Shown: positions 30,835 through 41,575, numbered from the stretch's first letter. The stretch is 64,000 bases of DNA from an endosymbiont 'TC1' of Trimyema compressum (GCF_001584725.1 NZ_CP014606.1:1455501-1519500); one strand, 5' to 3'. The notes: generated from the letters alone by a model not told the origin. Program-made: numbers and translations.

Positions 30835-31908
30835 TTCTTCCAAGCTAATGTATATGTTATGTCAATTTTTTCCCATACCGCATACAAAGTAACATCACTT
30901 GTTCCCATTGTAAATAGTGCTTCATCAGTATACTCTATATTTCCATCTTCTTGTGTTGACCAACCTATAAAAGTATTTTCATCACTTAAAAATTCATTTT
31001 TTGGTAAATTTTGACTTTCTCCTTCTTATGTAATAGTATTCATGGTTCCTATTCCACCATTACTATCAAATTTCATGGTGCTAACACCCTTTACTGTTAC
31101 ATATGAAATAACACTCCCAACCTTATTATTAGAGTCTATAATATCCATAGTTAATTTTTTCTCCAATAATTGAAAAATCAATGGGTTGTGTCTTTTTAGC
31201 TGTATAACCGTCTCTCAAATATGCTACTAAATTAGTATCCTCTGGTATTGGATCACCAATACTAATTGTTTTTCTAATTGGAGAGGCTAACTTAACAATA
31301 TCACAATCATCTATATATCCCTGTGCATGAAGATGGTAGTTACTAAAAGATATATATCTTTTACAATAATTAATTCTTGTTACAGAAGATTTTGCATTAA
31401 AATATCCATAGTGAAATGCCCATGAAAAAGCAGAATACAACTCAGTTAGTATTATTATTATCTACTGCATATTCATTATTCATCGAAATCACAGCATAAC
31501 TAGGCGCCCCTCCTGAATAATGCCAAAAAGACCATGAATAAAGAGCCCCCTCATCTGTTAATAATGTTTGACCTAACATTCCAGAACTATACGTATCACT
31601 ATCCAAACTATCAAAATTTTTTCCACTATGAGGCTTGGGATTAAGAATCCCTTCTCTACAAATTTTAATAGGTTTATGCGTTGATAATGACCACCCAGGA
31701 ACCTGTTCTTCATTTATTAAATTGCTATCTTCTATTGTATGCATAGTAAAATAATCAGATTCATCAAAACTCTTATTTTGAAGCTCTGTTGGATAAGGTA
31801 TAATTTGCGATCCTTGTATTCCATTTTCAATCAATGAACAACAAAACATCATAAAACCAACTAAAAACATTATTAATATTATTCCACAAAAATTTTTTTA
31901 ACATTCAT
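30835..31908 (-). pseudogene. Secreted protein with an InlB B-repeat, 3' truncated and broken
   Basis: ATG 31908 after AAGGAG. An N-terminal hydrophobic signal (MFLVGFMMFCCSL) is followed by about 270 residues I do not recognise (LYSWSFWHYSGGAPSYAVIS, then YCKRYISFSNYHLHAQGYID). Then comes a repeat of the InlB-B/Listeria-Bacteroides type: MKFDSNGGIGTMNTIT, then TFIGWSTQEDGNIEYTDEAL, then VTLYAVWEK. Coding is cut by the IS right after ITYTLAW. Shifts near 31890, 31440 and 31140 and a TAA after TIT. Surface or secreted, role unknown. Confidence 0.7.
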
Positions 31909-32399
31909 TTTTACTCCTTAACTTTCAGCAAACTATACATAGACACATAACAGCATATAAATAATAAAAAACACCTCAAGTGTTTTATAAATTTTCATCA
32001 TCTTTAGCTAAGCATATTGTTATATTATACTTTCGTCATAGCGTCATAATTCATAGTATTATAATATACTTTAACGCAAAATCACATGAAAATTCTTGAT
32101 ATATACTATCAGTAAATAATATTTATTTTGAATATTATAAAACCATCTCATTTTTATGTACATAAAAATTACAACCTCTACAAATTGTAACAAAATCGTC
32201 AATTTAAAAAGCTAATTTTATAATTTCAGATTGTATATCAACATTTATAAAGACAATGATTGTTTTTCAAAATTTACAAAAAGCATATTTTATATGATAT
32301 AGTATAATAAATAAAATTCTAAAAAGTTAAGCTATCATAATAAATAATTTTTTTATTACTATTTTTGACGAAAAATAAAAATATAAGGAGGAATTAATT
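31909..32399. other. AT-rich divergent intergenic region, about 490 bases
   Basis: Separates two diverging surface-protein genes. A small stem AAAACACCTCAAGTGTTTT lies at about 31966-31986. No promoter stands out among the many AT-rich hexamers. Confidence 0.4.
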
Positions 32400-33035
32400 A
32401 TGACAACAAAAAAGAAAAAGTCTATAATTGGTGGAATTGCTTTACTTATAATTATGAGTCTTATTGCCTGCACCCTTGCTGTTCTCTTTTACAACACAAA
32501 TTCTATACAAAACGTATTTCGGTAAGTGAGTCAGTTAGTGCTACTTTAGATGAACCAAACTTTAATCAAAATCCAGATAATAGGATTATAGCACCTGGCA
32601 AAACTATTACAAAAGATCCAACCCTTACAATTCAGACTGGAAGTAGTGATTGTTATGCACGAATATTGGCAAAAGTTCCTAATAGCTTTATTGGAAGCTT
32701 TGATACGGAATCTGATGGACATTTCACAGCAGGTTCAAATTGGTCATATATAGGTCAACATGCTCCAGATGGAGATACAGCTGTTTATGAATATATGTGC
32801 AACGATATAATTTCAAATAATAATAACTCAGATACTACATTAAATCCTGTTTTTTCTAATCTACATATTAAAAGTAATATAGGTATAACAGATTGAAGAA
32901 ACATTGCTGTAAAAGAAATAAATGTTGTTGCTCAAGTTGTTGCAAGAAATGATTACACAAACCCATATGATGCATTTTCAGCAGCAGGACCACTTCAGGT
33001 TATTAAAAAGTATTCATTATTCGTTAAAAATTAAT
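32400..33035 (+). pseudogene. TasA/camelysin-like secreted protein, broken
   Basis: MTTKKKKSIIGGIALLIIMS opens a signal anchor of the SipW-substrate type. After a shift near 32510 it continues RISVSESVSATLDEPNFN, then a beta-rich body (DCYARILAKVPNSFIGSFD, then DGDTAVYEYMCNDI). TGA at 32894 replaces the Trp codon expected in GITDWRNIAVKEINVVA. The C-terminus is ARNDYTNPYDAFSAAG, then LQVIKK. Basic start, single helix and beta-rich body resemble biofilm fibre proteins (TasA/CalY), but similarity is by pattern only. AAGGAGG precedes the ATG. Confidence 0.5.
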
Positions 33036-33041
33036 AATATG

Positions 33042-33076
33042 AACCCCACTTCAATGTAAATTAAGAGTGGAGTTCT
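33042..33076 (+). terminator. Terminator after the TasA-like gene
   Basis: GAACCCCACTT and AAGAGTGGAGTTC form a stem with one bulge, followed by TATTATTTTATTC. Confidence 0.65.
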
Positions 33077-33129
33077 ATTATTTTATTCTAATATGTTTAT
33101 TTTCTATACCCTATAGTAATAGTATGAAT

Positions 33130-33425
33130 TTTCATCATGTTATTATACACCTTTGGAACAATCCTAATAAATGGGATTCCAAATATCCTAAAGCCGTAAG
33201 ACGCCTGATTTATACTGCAACTGCTATAATCGGTAGCTTCGCAAAGTAACTAAAAGCAAAATCGTTTTTCCATCTGATTGATAGTCTTTTAAAAATGCTT
33301 TATTATGCAACAATAGACATTTTTAAAAAATGTGTAGATCATCGTAAGGATTGGGAACAAATTCATTCCTAGCTTGAAATTTATTTCGAGAAACGCTTAA
33401 AAAACAGAATCTTCTAAATAACAGG
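33130..33425 (+). pseudogene. C-terminal remnant of an IS256-family (mutator) transposase
   Basis: Reads NKWDSKYPKAVRRLIYTATA, then IIGSFAKVTKSKIVFPSD, then SLLKMLYYATIDIFKKCVDH, then RKDWEQIHS, then LEIYFEKRLKN. These match the end of IS256 transposases (I-Y-T-T-N-A-I-E, F-R-K-V-T-K, L-Y-L-A, W-x-x-x-L-x-Q-L). The catalytic DDE core is absent and two stops plus a shift interrupt the fragment. Confidence 0.65.
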
Positions 33426-33640
33426 AAACACCTCAACCTGATAATTTTCCAGATTAATGGCATTGCTTTTACCAAGCTAGGGCAGCAGATGTCCTCTGGT
33501 ATTTCTTTAGTGGGTGTAAAACACAACCCACCCATTCCATTGTTAAGTTTAACCTAATACAAGCCCGCTCTACTTCTAATTCTTCCAGTTTACTATCTAA
33601 AATATGGTGTTTATAATATTTACACTTTTTAATATATTCT

Positions 33641-35504
33641 TAATTTTTACTTTTTCTTCCACGTAAAGCTAAACCTAATATAGATGAAGCTAATGTTGCT
33701 AGGACTACTCCAACTAGAATACTATTATCACCTGTTTTAGGTAAGGTACTGTCAGTATTTTCATTTACTTTACTATAAACATAAGTAACTGTCTGTTGCG
33801 TCTCTGTAAAGAACCCATTGGCATTATTAGGAACTTCCTTTAATGTATAGCCTGCTATTATCTTTGCTTCGGTTGTAAATGGCGTGTCCCCACATTACCC
33901 GTTAAAATATCTGCCGGAGCAATTTCAATATTACTTTCATCTACATACTTAACAATAATATTTTGACCTACTTTTTCACTAATAAAAAAATACTACTTGC
34001 TGTATTTTTACTATGCAAAGGCGGATTTGTCGTCTCTCTATAAAAACTAATTGTATACTCTCCTACTGGTAAATTTAATCCAGCAATATCAACTTGAGCT
34101 AAAGAGCCATTTAATGTTGTCACGCCACTTTTTACAATTTGGTTGCTGCTATCGATAATTTTCCAATTGGCTTGTACTGGAATGGTTCTCTCCTGAACAG
34201 GTCCTAGTATAGCACTTGTTGGATTCTCATTCACATTAGTAGCACCATTTAAAATAGGTGTATCAGGATTAATTACATAAATAAAATCCAGTAGTGGCGT
34301 TACTGTTAATAGCGGTAAAGGATTATCAGGATCAGCAATCAAACCATTTTCTGCATAGCCACTTGTCCCAGCATTAATGGCAAATAATTTACCATTTTTT
34401 ACAAAGTTTCCAGCTGAATATGGATTAGCCCAACGATCAATTGCAAAAGAAGTTGCCCCTACTGCACTTGACAAAAAGGTGCCATATCAACCATCCCGTG
34501 AGTTACACCAGTATTAGCACCATAATCCTCTAAAATTTCATAGCCCATCATAATTTTTCCATCCGTACTTTTATATGTAGGAAAACTACTATGAACACTT
34601 GGTGAATAAAATGGCATAAAGGCTTCTACGTTGGTTAAATCTGTATAATCCAATTCATTATAATTAAGATAGTCAAAATGGTTACCATCAAGTCCTGAAT
34701 AATCTCCTGGATAGAGAACTTTATTATCAGATGTCAAAAAGAAGGACGTATAAATAGGAATTATTTGGGTAATTACAACTGTATCCTCTGAAGCATCTGG
34801 ATGAATAATCACAGATTCCCAATTCATTCCACCTGATTGATTATACATATAGCTATGAACATCTCCAACCCATACTTTGCCTGTTGTATTAAGAATGTAA
34901 GTCTGTCGTCCAGAACTAAAAGCACCCATAACTTGCTTGACATTAAAACCTGGTTCAGGCAATGGAATTTCAACGAATGTATCAATATCATATGCACTTA
35001 TTGCATATAACTTTCCATCAGCTGTCAAAACTGAATAATAGAAAATATTTCTAAATATTTCCACTACTGGAGAATTACCAAATTTAATAGGATCTATTTT
35101 TTTAAAGCTAATTGTTGTTGTTCCGCTCACATCAGAATACACTCCAGTTTGATAAACACTGCCATTGTCTCCTAATAATAATGTAGATCCATAACCTGAA
35201 ACAACATCCGTAACCTTTGTTCCTGCATCAAGAAAGGTATTGTCAATTTCTGTCAACTCCACATACTAATCTTCTCGCGCCCTTGGCCTTGGTCAACATC
35301 TCCAAATTCACCATTATATTCTTTTCCTGAAACAAGTATTTGTCCATCTTCTGTTGCCACAATTAAACCATATGCTAATAAAACAACATCCATGTCTTTT
35401 ACAGTAAATCGGTCGATGGCAGTTGCTTTAATTCCATCAGACATAGTGATAAAAATAATCAAACTACTCATTACAATATCCGTAAGTTTACTAATCTTCT
35501 TCAT
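33641..35504 (-). pseudogene. LPXTG cell-wall anchored protein with beta-propeller-like and MucBP domains, frameshifted
   Basis: Signal region KLTDIVMSSLIIFITM. RCC1/Kelch-like repeats of the form GYGSTLLLGDNGSVYQTG and YSVLTADGKLYAISAYD, and YILNTTGKVWVGD. A MucBP-type module follows: IIVKYVDESNIEIAPADILT, then ITIAGYTLKEVP-like continuation and QTVTYVYSKVNE. It ends with the sortase signal LPKTGDNS, a hydrophobic helix and RGRKSKN. Shifts near 35270, 34470, 33990 and 33890. Start set at ATG 35504, 8 bases after GGAAG. Probable host- or surface-contact protein, now broken. Confidence 0.8.
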
Positions 35505-35512
35505 AAACATCT

Positions 35513-35734
35513 CTTCCTTCTTTATTAAATTTTTACCTTGTCATGATATATTTTAAGTGTAAAATCAATACATAAAAAATTATTAATCCACAATTTTCTG
35601 TTAATATTAAAACACTGATATAATTCATTCAATATTATTATGACAAATAAAACTTAAAAAATTTATTTTCATCCATTTGTTTTATGCTGATTTAAATAAA
35701 AATAAATAGGTTTCCAGTGATAAATTATTTATAA
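35513..35734. other. AT-rich spacer, nothing recognised
   Basis: Upstream region of the LPXTG gene. No gene, hairpin or clear promoter is seen. Confidence 0.4.
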
Positions 35735-36090
35735 TGTATCCCCAGAGAAATCATTACTGATTCCTAAATCTTTAAATACTCCTTTAATTGAATTGTCACC
35801 AAATAGATGAATATAGATTTTAGGTAAATATGATGTTGTAATCACAGCTGTTTTCTTTTTATGAGTTAGTTAATTTGTAAGTCTAGATTGACTTCCTTAT
35901 AAGCAAAGTTTTTATGCATAACTTTATCAAAAAACCTTTTAATATAGCAGAAATATTAAACCACCAAGTTGGAAAAATAAAAATAATCTCATCTGTTATT
36001 TTTTAGTATTTTTTGATACTTAAAAACTAAAAGGACACTAAAAGCTCTTTAGAAAATACAACAAGCTCAGATTCTGTCATTACAGAATTA
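35735..36090 (-). pseudogene. Remnant of a flavodoxin-fold NAD(P)H oxidoreductase (YheG/KefF-like)
   Basis: Fragments in changing frames: KDGFNSVMTESELVVFSKE, then DEIIFIFPTWWFNISAILKG, then FFDKVMHKNFAYKE, then KKTAVITTSYLPKIYIHLFG, then NSIKGVFKDLGI. The PTWWF...ILKGFFDKV motif is the FMN site region of modulator-of-drug-activity/NQO-like enzymes. The N-terminal third with the first phosphate loop is missing. Confidence 0.65.
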
Positions 36091-36099
36091 AAACCATCC

Positions 36100-36536
36100 T
36101 TATTTTAGACTCTCAACATTTGGATATGTTTTATTAAGATATATTTCTGAAACTCTAATCAGTTCCTTAATAACTTCTATATTGACATCCTCCAACTTGT
36201 TAATATAAATACAGCCTTTTCCTAGCTTGCATTTGCCTAGTTTTTTTAACTAAAGACGCTCTCTCTTTTTCATCCATCATTAAATAAAGTGTAATATTGG
36301 TTTTTCTAACTGCAAATCCAGTTCGGAAATACTCTCCTTTTTTGACCTGAAGCATATTTATATTGGAATTTACCAAAACCAATCATATTAGTTCCCCATA
36401 TTTTAGCCTCAAATCCTTTAGTTTCCTCATAAATCTTAAGTAGCTTATAGCCATCTTCTCTCTTTTTATGATTTTCAATTGACTCTAATAGCTCCTTAAT
36501 AGGTAATTCTGACTCTTTAGTTTTCAATTCATACAT
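36100..36536 (-). pseudogene. DUF1801-family protein, frameshifted
   Basis: Joined: MYELKTKESELPIKELLESI, then GYKLLKIYEETKGFEAKIWG, then MIGFGKFQYKYASGQKGEYF, then RTGFAVRKTNITLYLM, then ASLVKKLGKCKLGKGCIYIN, then KLEDVNIEVIKELIRVSEIY. A complete 145-residue DUF1801 (YdhG-like) protein if two shifts (near 36355 and 36230) are repaired. The family is related to frataxin-like and iron chaperone folds; the function here is unknown. Confidence 0.75.
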
Positions 36537-36559
36537 TGTCTTCCCCTTTACTTCTATTA

Positions 36560-36895
36560 TTATTGTAGCGTCATTGCTTTTTTAATTAAATTTTGTAATG
36601 CTTCTTTATTAACATCTTCTAAAACAGTAATTTTAACATGCCTAACAGATTTTCCTGAACCAGATAATATTTTAAGAAAATCTAATTCCTGAAGTGCTTT
36701 ACCTTTTGGAAACCCTAAGTGGATGTAGTTTTTAAATCCCTGTAAATAACAAAACAATCCTCTATTTACATAACAAGGCATGGGCTATTTATAGACTTCC
36801 TCAAAATCAACTGAAACCTCTAAAATTAATTGTCTTAAAGCATTAGCTAAAATTTGAATATTGGGTTCTAAGGTAGCAATATAGTTTTTCAACAT
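36560..36895 (-). pseudogene. Second DUF1801/YdhG-type protein, nonsense codon
   Basis: MLKNYIATLEPNIQILANAL, then RQLILEVSVDFEEVYK, then TAG, then PMPCYVNRGLFCYLQGFKNY, then IHLGFPKGKALQELD, then GSGKSVRHVKITVLEDVNKE, then ALQNLIKKAM. The conserved MPCY and GSGKSVRHVK elements place it in the YdhG branch. The single TAG near 36785 is the only lesion. A start further upstream is possible. Confidence 0.68.
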
Positions 36896-37051
36896 TCTTT
36901 ATTGCAATTCTTGTTTTCCAATAGACTACACCTCTTTTATTCGTATACAATTACTATAAATGACAAATTATCCAATGTCAATTCTTTCATAATCTATTTA
37001 AAGATTACCCTATCCATGCTATTATTAGAACAGAACGGAAGGAGGACTATT

Positions 37052-38040
37052 ATGACTAATATTTTTTCACCTATGACTATTGGCAATGTAACACTAAAAA
37101 ACAGAGTAGGGGTACCACCAATGTGTACCAATGATGCTAAAGATGGCTCCGTAACAGAAGAACACATAATCACTTATGGAATGTATGGTAGAAATCAGTT
37201 TGGTATGATTGTTGTTGAAGCAACGGCGGTTGCTGAAAACGGTATTATCTATGAAAATGATTTAAAAATAGATGATGATAGATACATTACTGGCTTAAAA
37301 ATGTTGAGTAAATCGCATTAAGAAAGATGGTACAGCAAGCTGTATTCAAATAAATCATGCAGAAAGAAAAAACATTTCATCAAGATCGCTGTGTTGCTCC
37401 CAGTGCTATTGCTTTTACAGAACGTGAAGGGGTGCCCCGCTATAAAACACCGAGATCCCTTTCTATCAAAGAAATTGGCGATGTTGTTGAAGCCTTTAAA
37501 AATGGAGCTATTAGAGCACAAAAAGCAGGCTTTGATTTAATTGAAATCCATGGTGCTCATGGCTATTTAATCAGTACATTTCTTTCAAAAGCTACAAACA
37601 AAAGAGAAGGTGAGTATAGGGGAGCCCAGAAAACAGATTTCGCTTATTAAAAGAAGTCGTTGTTGCTTGCCAAGAAGCCGTTTCAACGCCTTTAACAGTT
37701 CGCTTGTCTGCTGTAGATTATTCTGATGAGCCAGGGGGGCAAACGGAAGATACCTTATTATTCTGTAAATGGTTAAAAGAATTAGGTATTACATTTATTT
37801 CTGTTTCAACAGGCGGGTGTTATTGCAGATGTTAATTACACACTATCTGAAGGCTGCCAAGTAAAATATGCTACAGAAATTAAAAAAGCAGGTTTAGATA
37901 CTGGTTGTGTCGGTTTACTAACACGCTTTCCTCATATGGCTTCTATTATTGAAAATCAGGAAAGTGATTTTGTATTTGTAGGGAGACATACCATTACAAA
38001 CCCATTGTGGTTTATACCTTATAATGCCGGAAGCAAATAA
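37052..38040 (+). pseudogene. NADH:flavin oxidoreductase, old yellow enzyme family, broken
   Basis: FMN-dependent ene-reductase. IFSPMTIGNVTLKNRVGVPP, then IVVEATAVAENG, then INHAERKA-like stretch and QDRCVAPSAIAFTEREG after a shift near 37320, then AGFDLIEIHGAHGYLISTFL with the active-site HGAHGYL, then SVSTGG and GCVGLLT-type FMN-phosphate region, ending RHTITNPLWF. Shifts near 37320, 37370, 37625 and 37815. GGAGG at 37041-37045 precedes the ATG. Monocistronic. Confidence 0.85.
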
Positions 38041-38114
38041 TCTGGAAATGAACTATATAAACACTGTCATGTTTAATAAAGATAAAACTAAGCGGATTTA
38101 ATTTTTCAAATTTA

Positions 38115-38152
38115 AAAAAGAACTCAATTTTTAATAAATTGAGTTCTTTTTC
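38115..38152. terminator. Bidirectional terminator
   Basis: AAAAAGAACTCAATTT and AAATTGAGTTCTTTTT pair perfectly around TTAATA. It serves the oxidoreductase gene (+) and the DUF3021 gene (-). Confidence 0.88.
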
Positions 38153-38566
38153 TTAATTACCCTTAATCAAGCTATTTAATTCCTTTATTTTTCTATAGCT
38201 ACCACTTTTAGAATAAAAGTAAAAGGCAATAATGTGTAATACAATGGAAAGCATCATCATAGGAACAATCCAGCCAACTACAAGATAAAACATTTCAACT
38301 GAAAATAACCAAACTATTGACAATCCTCCTATAATGCTAACAATAGAAGTTACCAGCACATTCACTAAAGGTTTAAAAGTAAAAAAGTTCCACACTGCAT
38401 TGTGCATAGTACCAAAAATTAAACCGGAAAGAAGGGATATTGCTACAATATTCCAGACAAAATTAAAACTAAAATCTAATTTTGTAAAAATACTAAGCAG
38501 TCCCAGTATCCAGATAAATGTTAATGAAAAAGTTTGAAAAAATGAATGCCTTAAATTTTTGATCAT
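38153..38566 (-). CDS. DUF3021-family membrane protein
   Basis: 137 residues, four membrane helices: TFSLTFIWILGLLSIF, NIVAISLLSGLIFGTMHNA, VNVLVTSIVSIIGGLSIVWL and LVVGWIVPMMMLSIVLHIIA. The pairing with an upstream LytTR regulator gene, overlapping by 4 bases, is the usual setting of DUF3021 proteins, which repress or sense for the LytTR partner (LytTR regulatory system). Intact. Confidence 0.75.
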   Translation of the reverse strand: MIKNLRHSFFQTFSLTFIWILGLLSIFTKLDFSFNFVWNIVAISLLSGLIFGTMHNAVWNFFTFKPLVNVLVTSIVSIIGGLSIVWLFSVEMFYLVVGWIVPMMMLSIVLHIIAFYFYSKSGSYRKIKELNSLIKGN

Positions 38567-39010
38567 AATAAAATCCTCCTAAAATTTTTAATATAATATC
38601 GGCTTACAAAATAGGAACTATTGTTACCTAGGAATAATTCAATCCTTGAGTTATCTTGTATCGAAAATTCCAAGACATGTTCCATGTTAATCATTGTTGT
38701 GTTATTAATTCTAATAATATTTTCTAAATTCAAATTATTCTCCACATATTTTAAACGCATGTTCATTAAATACATAGCTCCATTTTTCATCATAACATTA
38801 CAGCATCTATCTTCAGGTTGAATAGCCACAATATCTTTAATGTAAACTTGAATTTGTTTGTTATTTTGAGCATTAATAACAACAATTGTTTTTCTAGTTC
38901 TAAATAAATTTTCTTTCATTTCTGGCCATCTTAATTCCAATACAGGATTAGTAATAAATGGCTACTGTTTCCATATCTAGATCGTTATCTTTATTAAATT
39001 TGATTTTCAT
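38563..39010 (-). pseudogene. LytTR-family DNA-binding regulator, one-base frameshift near the start
   Basis: From ATG 39010 (after AGGAGGGG) the frame reads MKIKFNKDNDLDMETVA and stops. Removing one base near 38955 joins it to ITNPVLELRWPEMKENLF and a typical LytTR domain: IYIKDIVAIQPEDR-like strand, then LKYVENNLNLENIIRINNTT, then MINMEHVLEFS, ending SRYYIKNFRRIL. A single lesion, so a sequencing error cannot be excluded. It likely autoregulates this pair. Confidence 0.72.
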
Positions 39011-39106
39011 TTGCCCCTCCTTACAATTACATAATAACGTATCTCTTTGGTATTTCATAGCAAAAAAGAAGTTTGATGCAAAAAAGATGCTGTTTCTTGC
39101 AAACTA

Positions 39107-39136
39107 AAAAGAGCTGCTAATTCTAACAGCTCTTTT
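39107..39136 (-). terminator. Terminator of the acc-fab operon
   Basis: AAAAGAGCTG and CAGCTCTTTT around a 10-base loop, with a T run on the minus strand, 19 bases after the fabZ stop. Confidence 0.85.
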
Positions 39137-39154
39137 ACCCTTAACTTCTATCAT

Positions 39155-39583
39155 TTAACCTATTGCAAATGTCATTTCCATATTGGCCGCTAATGTCTCT
39201 CCAACATAAGCTTTCGCAATACCTTTACCTATTGGCCCTCTAATTTTAGTGAGAGTAACTTCTAAACGAAGGGTATCACTTGGCTTCACTTGATGTCTAA
39301 AACGGCATTTTTCAAGGCCAGCTAAAATAGCAACTTTACCTCTAAATTCTTCTTTTGAAAGCATGGCAACAGCACCTGTTTGAGCCAATGCTTCAATAAT
39401 TAGAACCCCTGGCATAATATGTAATCCAGGAAAATGACCTTGAAAAAAAGGTTCATTTGCTGTTACATTTTTAATACCTACAATTCTATTTTCAGCATCA
39501 TCTATTTCAATAATCTTATCAACTAATAAAAATGGATAACGATGAGGAATTATTTTTTCAATTTCATTAGAGTCTAAAATCAT
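39155..39583 (-). CDS. fabZ: 3-hydroxyacyl-ACP dehydratase FabZ
   Basis: Dehydrates 3-hydroxyacyl-ACP in each elongation cycle. Hot-dog fold, 142 residues. Catalytic His50 in FFQGHFPG and Glu64 in [16 protein letters not shown] 39583 ([20 protein letters not shown]) is 7 bases from GGAGG and overlaps the fabF stop as TAATG; an upstream in-frame codon at 39598 falls before the ribosome site. Last gene of the operon. Confidence 0.96.
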   Translation of the reverse strand: MILDSNEIEKIIPHRYPFLLVDKIIEIDDAENRIVGIKNVTANEPFFQGHFPGLHIMPGVLIIEALAQTGAVAMLSKEEFRGKVAILAGLEKCRFRHQVKPSDTLRLEVTLTKIRGPIGKGIAKAYVGETLAANMEMTFAIG

Positions 39584-40821
39584 TATTGCCCCTCCCATTT
39601 TTTAAATACGAGACAGGCATTATGTCCACCAAATCCTAAAGAATTTGATAGCGCATATTTTAAATCAGCCTTTCGCCCTTTATTCGGAACAACATCTAAA
39701 TCACATTCCTCATCAGGCACTTCATAATTAATAGTTGGAGGAATAAAGCCATCCTCTAAGCTTTTAATACACACAATAGCTTCTACTGCGCCAGCTGCTC
39801 CTAAAAGATGGCCAAACATAGATTTCGAAGCACTTACTGGCACCTTAAAGGCATAGTCACCAAATACATTCTTAATGGACAAAGTCTCTGATTTATCATT
39901 AAGTGGTGTACTGGTTCCATGAGCATTAATATAGCTAATGTCTTTTGGTTCAATACCAGCTACTTGAATAGCTTCTTTCATAGCTCTAGCACCTTGTTCA
40001 CCTGTATCTGATGGCGCAGTAATATGAAAAGCGTCACAAGTTGTAGCATAACCTACAACCTCTCCATAAATAGTTGCCCCTCTTTTTAGAGCGTGTTCTA
40101 AATCTTCAAGTACTAGTACGCCTGCACCTTCCCCCATAACAAAACCACACCTTTCCTTATCAAAAGGAATAGAAGCTCTATTAGGATTATTACTTGTTGA
40201 TAAAGCTCTTAGATTGCTAAAACCAGCAATAGATAAACGACCTACAGCCGATTCAGCACCTCCAGCTAAAATTACATCTGCACGTCCTGCCTTAATAGCA
40301 TAAAAGGCTTCACCAATTGAGTTGTTGCTTGAAGCACATGCAGAAACAATATCCATACAAGGTCCTTTAGCATTTAAAGCAATAGCCGTATTTCCACTAG
40401 CCATATTGCCAATCATCATAGGAATAAAAAGCGGCGATACTCTCCTTGGTCCCTTTTCCACTAAATTGGCCACATCTCTTTCACAATCTGAAAGACCACC
40501 TACACCTGAACTAATATAAGTTCCTACTCTTTCCGGATCCACATTTGAATCATTGAGTCCAGAATTATTCCACGCTTCTAATGCTGCAGCAACAGCAAAT
40601 TGACTAAATTCAGACATTCTTTTAGCTTCTTTTTTATCAATATAGTCTGCTGGATTAAAATCTTTAACTTCAGCAGCAATTTTACTTTTAAACTCCTCTG
40701 TATCAAAATGATTAATAGGTCCAATACCATTTGCCCCTTTTTCAACATTTTCCCAAAAAGTCTCAACATTGTTGCCGATTGGGGTAATAGCCCCCATTCC
40801 TGTTACGACTACTCTTTTCAT
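39583..40821 (-). CDS. fabF: 3-oxoacyl-ACP synthase II FabF
   Basis: Elongating condensing enzyme, 412 residues. Active-site Cys162 in [16 protein letters not shown], His in [11 protein letters not shown] and His in [14 protein letters not shown]. The Cys context (ACASSNN rather than the common ACATG) is slightly unusual but within the family. Translationally coupled to fabZ. Confidence 0.96.
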   Translation of the reverse strand: MKRVVVTGMGAITPIGNNVETFWENVEKGANGIGPINHFDTEEFKSKIAAEVKDFNPADYIDKKEAKRMSEFSQFAVAAALEAWNNSGLNDSNVDPERVGTYISSGVGGLSDCERDVANLVEKGPRRVSPLFIPMMIGNMASGNTAIALNAKGPCMDIVSACASSNNSIGEAFYAIKAGRADVILAGGAESAVGRLSIAGFSNLRALSTSNNPNRASIPFDKERCGFVMGEGAGVLVLEDLEHALKRGATIYGEVVGYATTCDAFHITAPSDTGEQGARAMKEAIQVAGIEPKDISYINAHGTSTPLNDKSETLSIKNVFGDYAFKVPVSASKSMFGHLLGAAGAVEAIVCIKSLEDGFIPPTINYEVPDEECDLDVVPNKGRKADLKYALSNSLGFGGHNACLVFKKWEGQ

Positions 40822-40836
40822 AAACCTATTCCCTCC

Positions 40837-41571
40837 TTATATAACCATACCGCCATCAACTGGAATTACCTGTCCCGTAATATAGTTTGCTTTATCACTG
40901 CCTAAAAAGCAAACAATTTCAGCCACTTCATCGGGTCTTCCAAAACGGCCTAAAGGAATTCTATCTTTAGCCGCCTCTTTAATATCTTCGTTTAAAATAT
41001 CTGTCATTTCTGTTTCGATAAAGCCAGGTGCAACTGCATTAACACATATGTTTCTAGTCGCTAACTCTCTGGCAGAGGCCTTTGTTAAACCAATAACGCC
41101 AGCTTTTGAAGCAGCATAATTAACTTGGCCAATATTGCCTGTCATACCCACTACAGAAACCATATTAATTATTTTACCTGTTCTTTTCTTCATCATCACT
41201 TTGCTAGCAAATTTAGTAAAATAGAAAGTGCCTTTTAGATTAATGTCAATGACATCATCCCACTCATCATCTTTCATGCGCATCATTAAGTTATCTTTAG
41301 TAATGCCAGCATTGTTAACCAATACATCAATAGTTCCAAAAGTATCAATTGTTTCTTTAATAATAGCTTCAACACGTTCCTTATCTCGAACATCGCCTTT
41401 AAGAAGCAATACTTTTACGCCTAGCTTTTCCAATGTTTCTTTTACCTTGTTAGCTTCACTATCATTGCTTCTATAATTCAGAGCTAGGTCATAGCCCATT
41501 TCAGCAAATTTAGTAGCAATAGCATATCCGATTCCTCTAGAAGCACCTGTAACTAAAGCAATTTTACCCAC
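40837..41571 (-). CDS. fabG: 3-oxoacyl-ACP reductase FabG
   Basis: NADPH-dependent short-chain dehydrogenase, 244 residues. TGASRGIG (8-15), NNAG, Ser in NMVSVVG, YAASKAG with Tyr and Lys, and C-terminal GQVIPVDGGMVI. AAGGAGG and 15 bases separate it from fabF. Confidence 0.96.
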   Translation of the reverse strand: MGKIALVTGASRGIGYAIATKFAEMGYDLALNYRSNDSEANKVKETLEKLGVKVLLLKGDVRDKERVEAIIKETIDTFGTIDVLVNNAGITKDNLMMRMKDDEWDDVIDINLKGTFYFTKFASKVMMKKRTGKIINMVSVVGMTGNIGQVNYAASKAGVIGLTKASARELATRNICVNAVAPGFIETEMTDILNEDIKEAAKDRIPLGRFGRPDEVAEIVCFLGSDKANYITGQVIPVDGGMVI

Positions 41572-41575
41572 AGCA

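Noticed and set aside
32894-32896. TGA read as tryptophan (alternative code) or selenocysteine
   Set aside because: TGA occurs in place of Trp only in genes that also carry shifts and other stops, and intact core genes use TGG for Trp. No SECIS-like hairpin was recognised downstream.
33323-33535. Minus-strand ORF of 70 codons
   Set aside because: It is antisense to the IS256 remnant and to the following spacer, has no ribosome site and no recognisable family.
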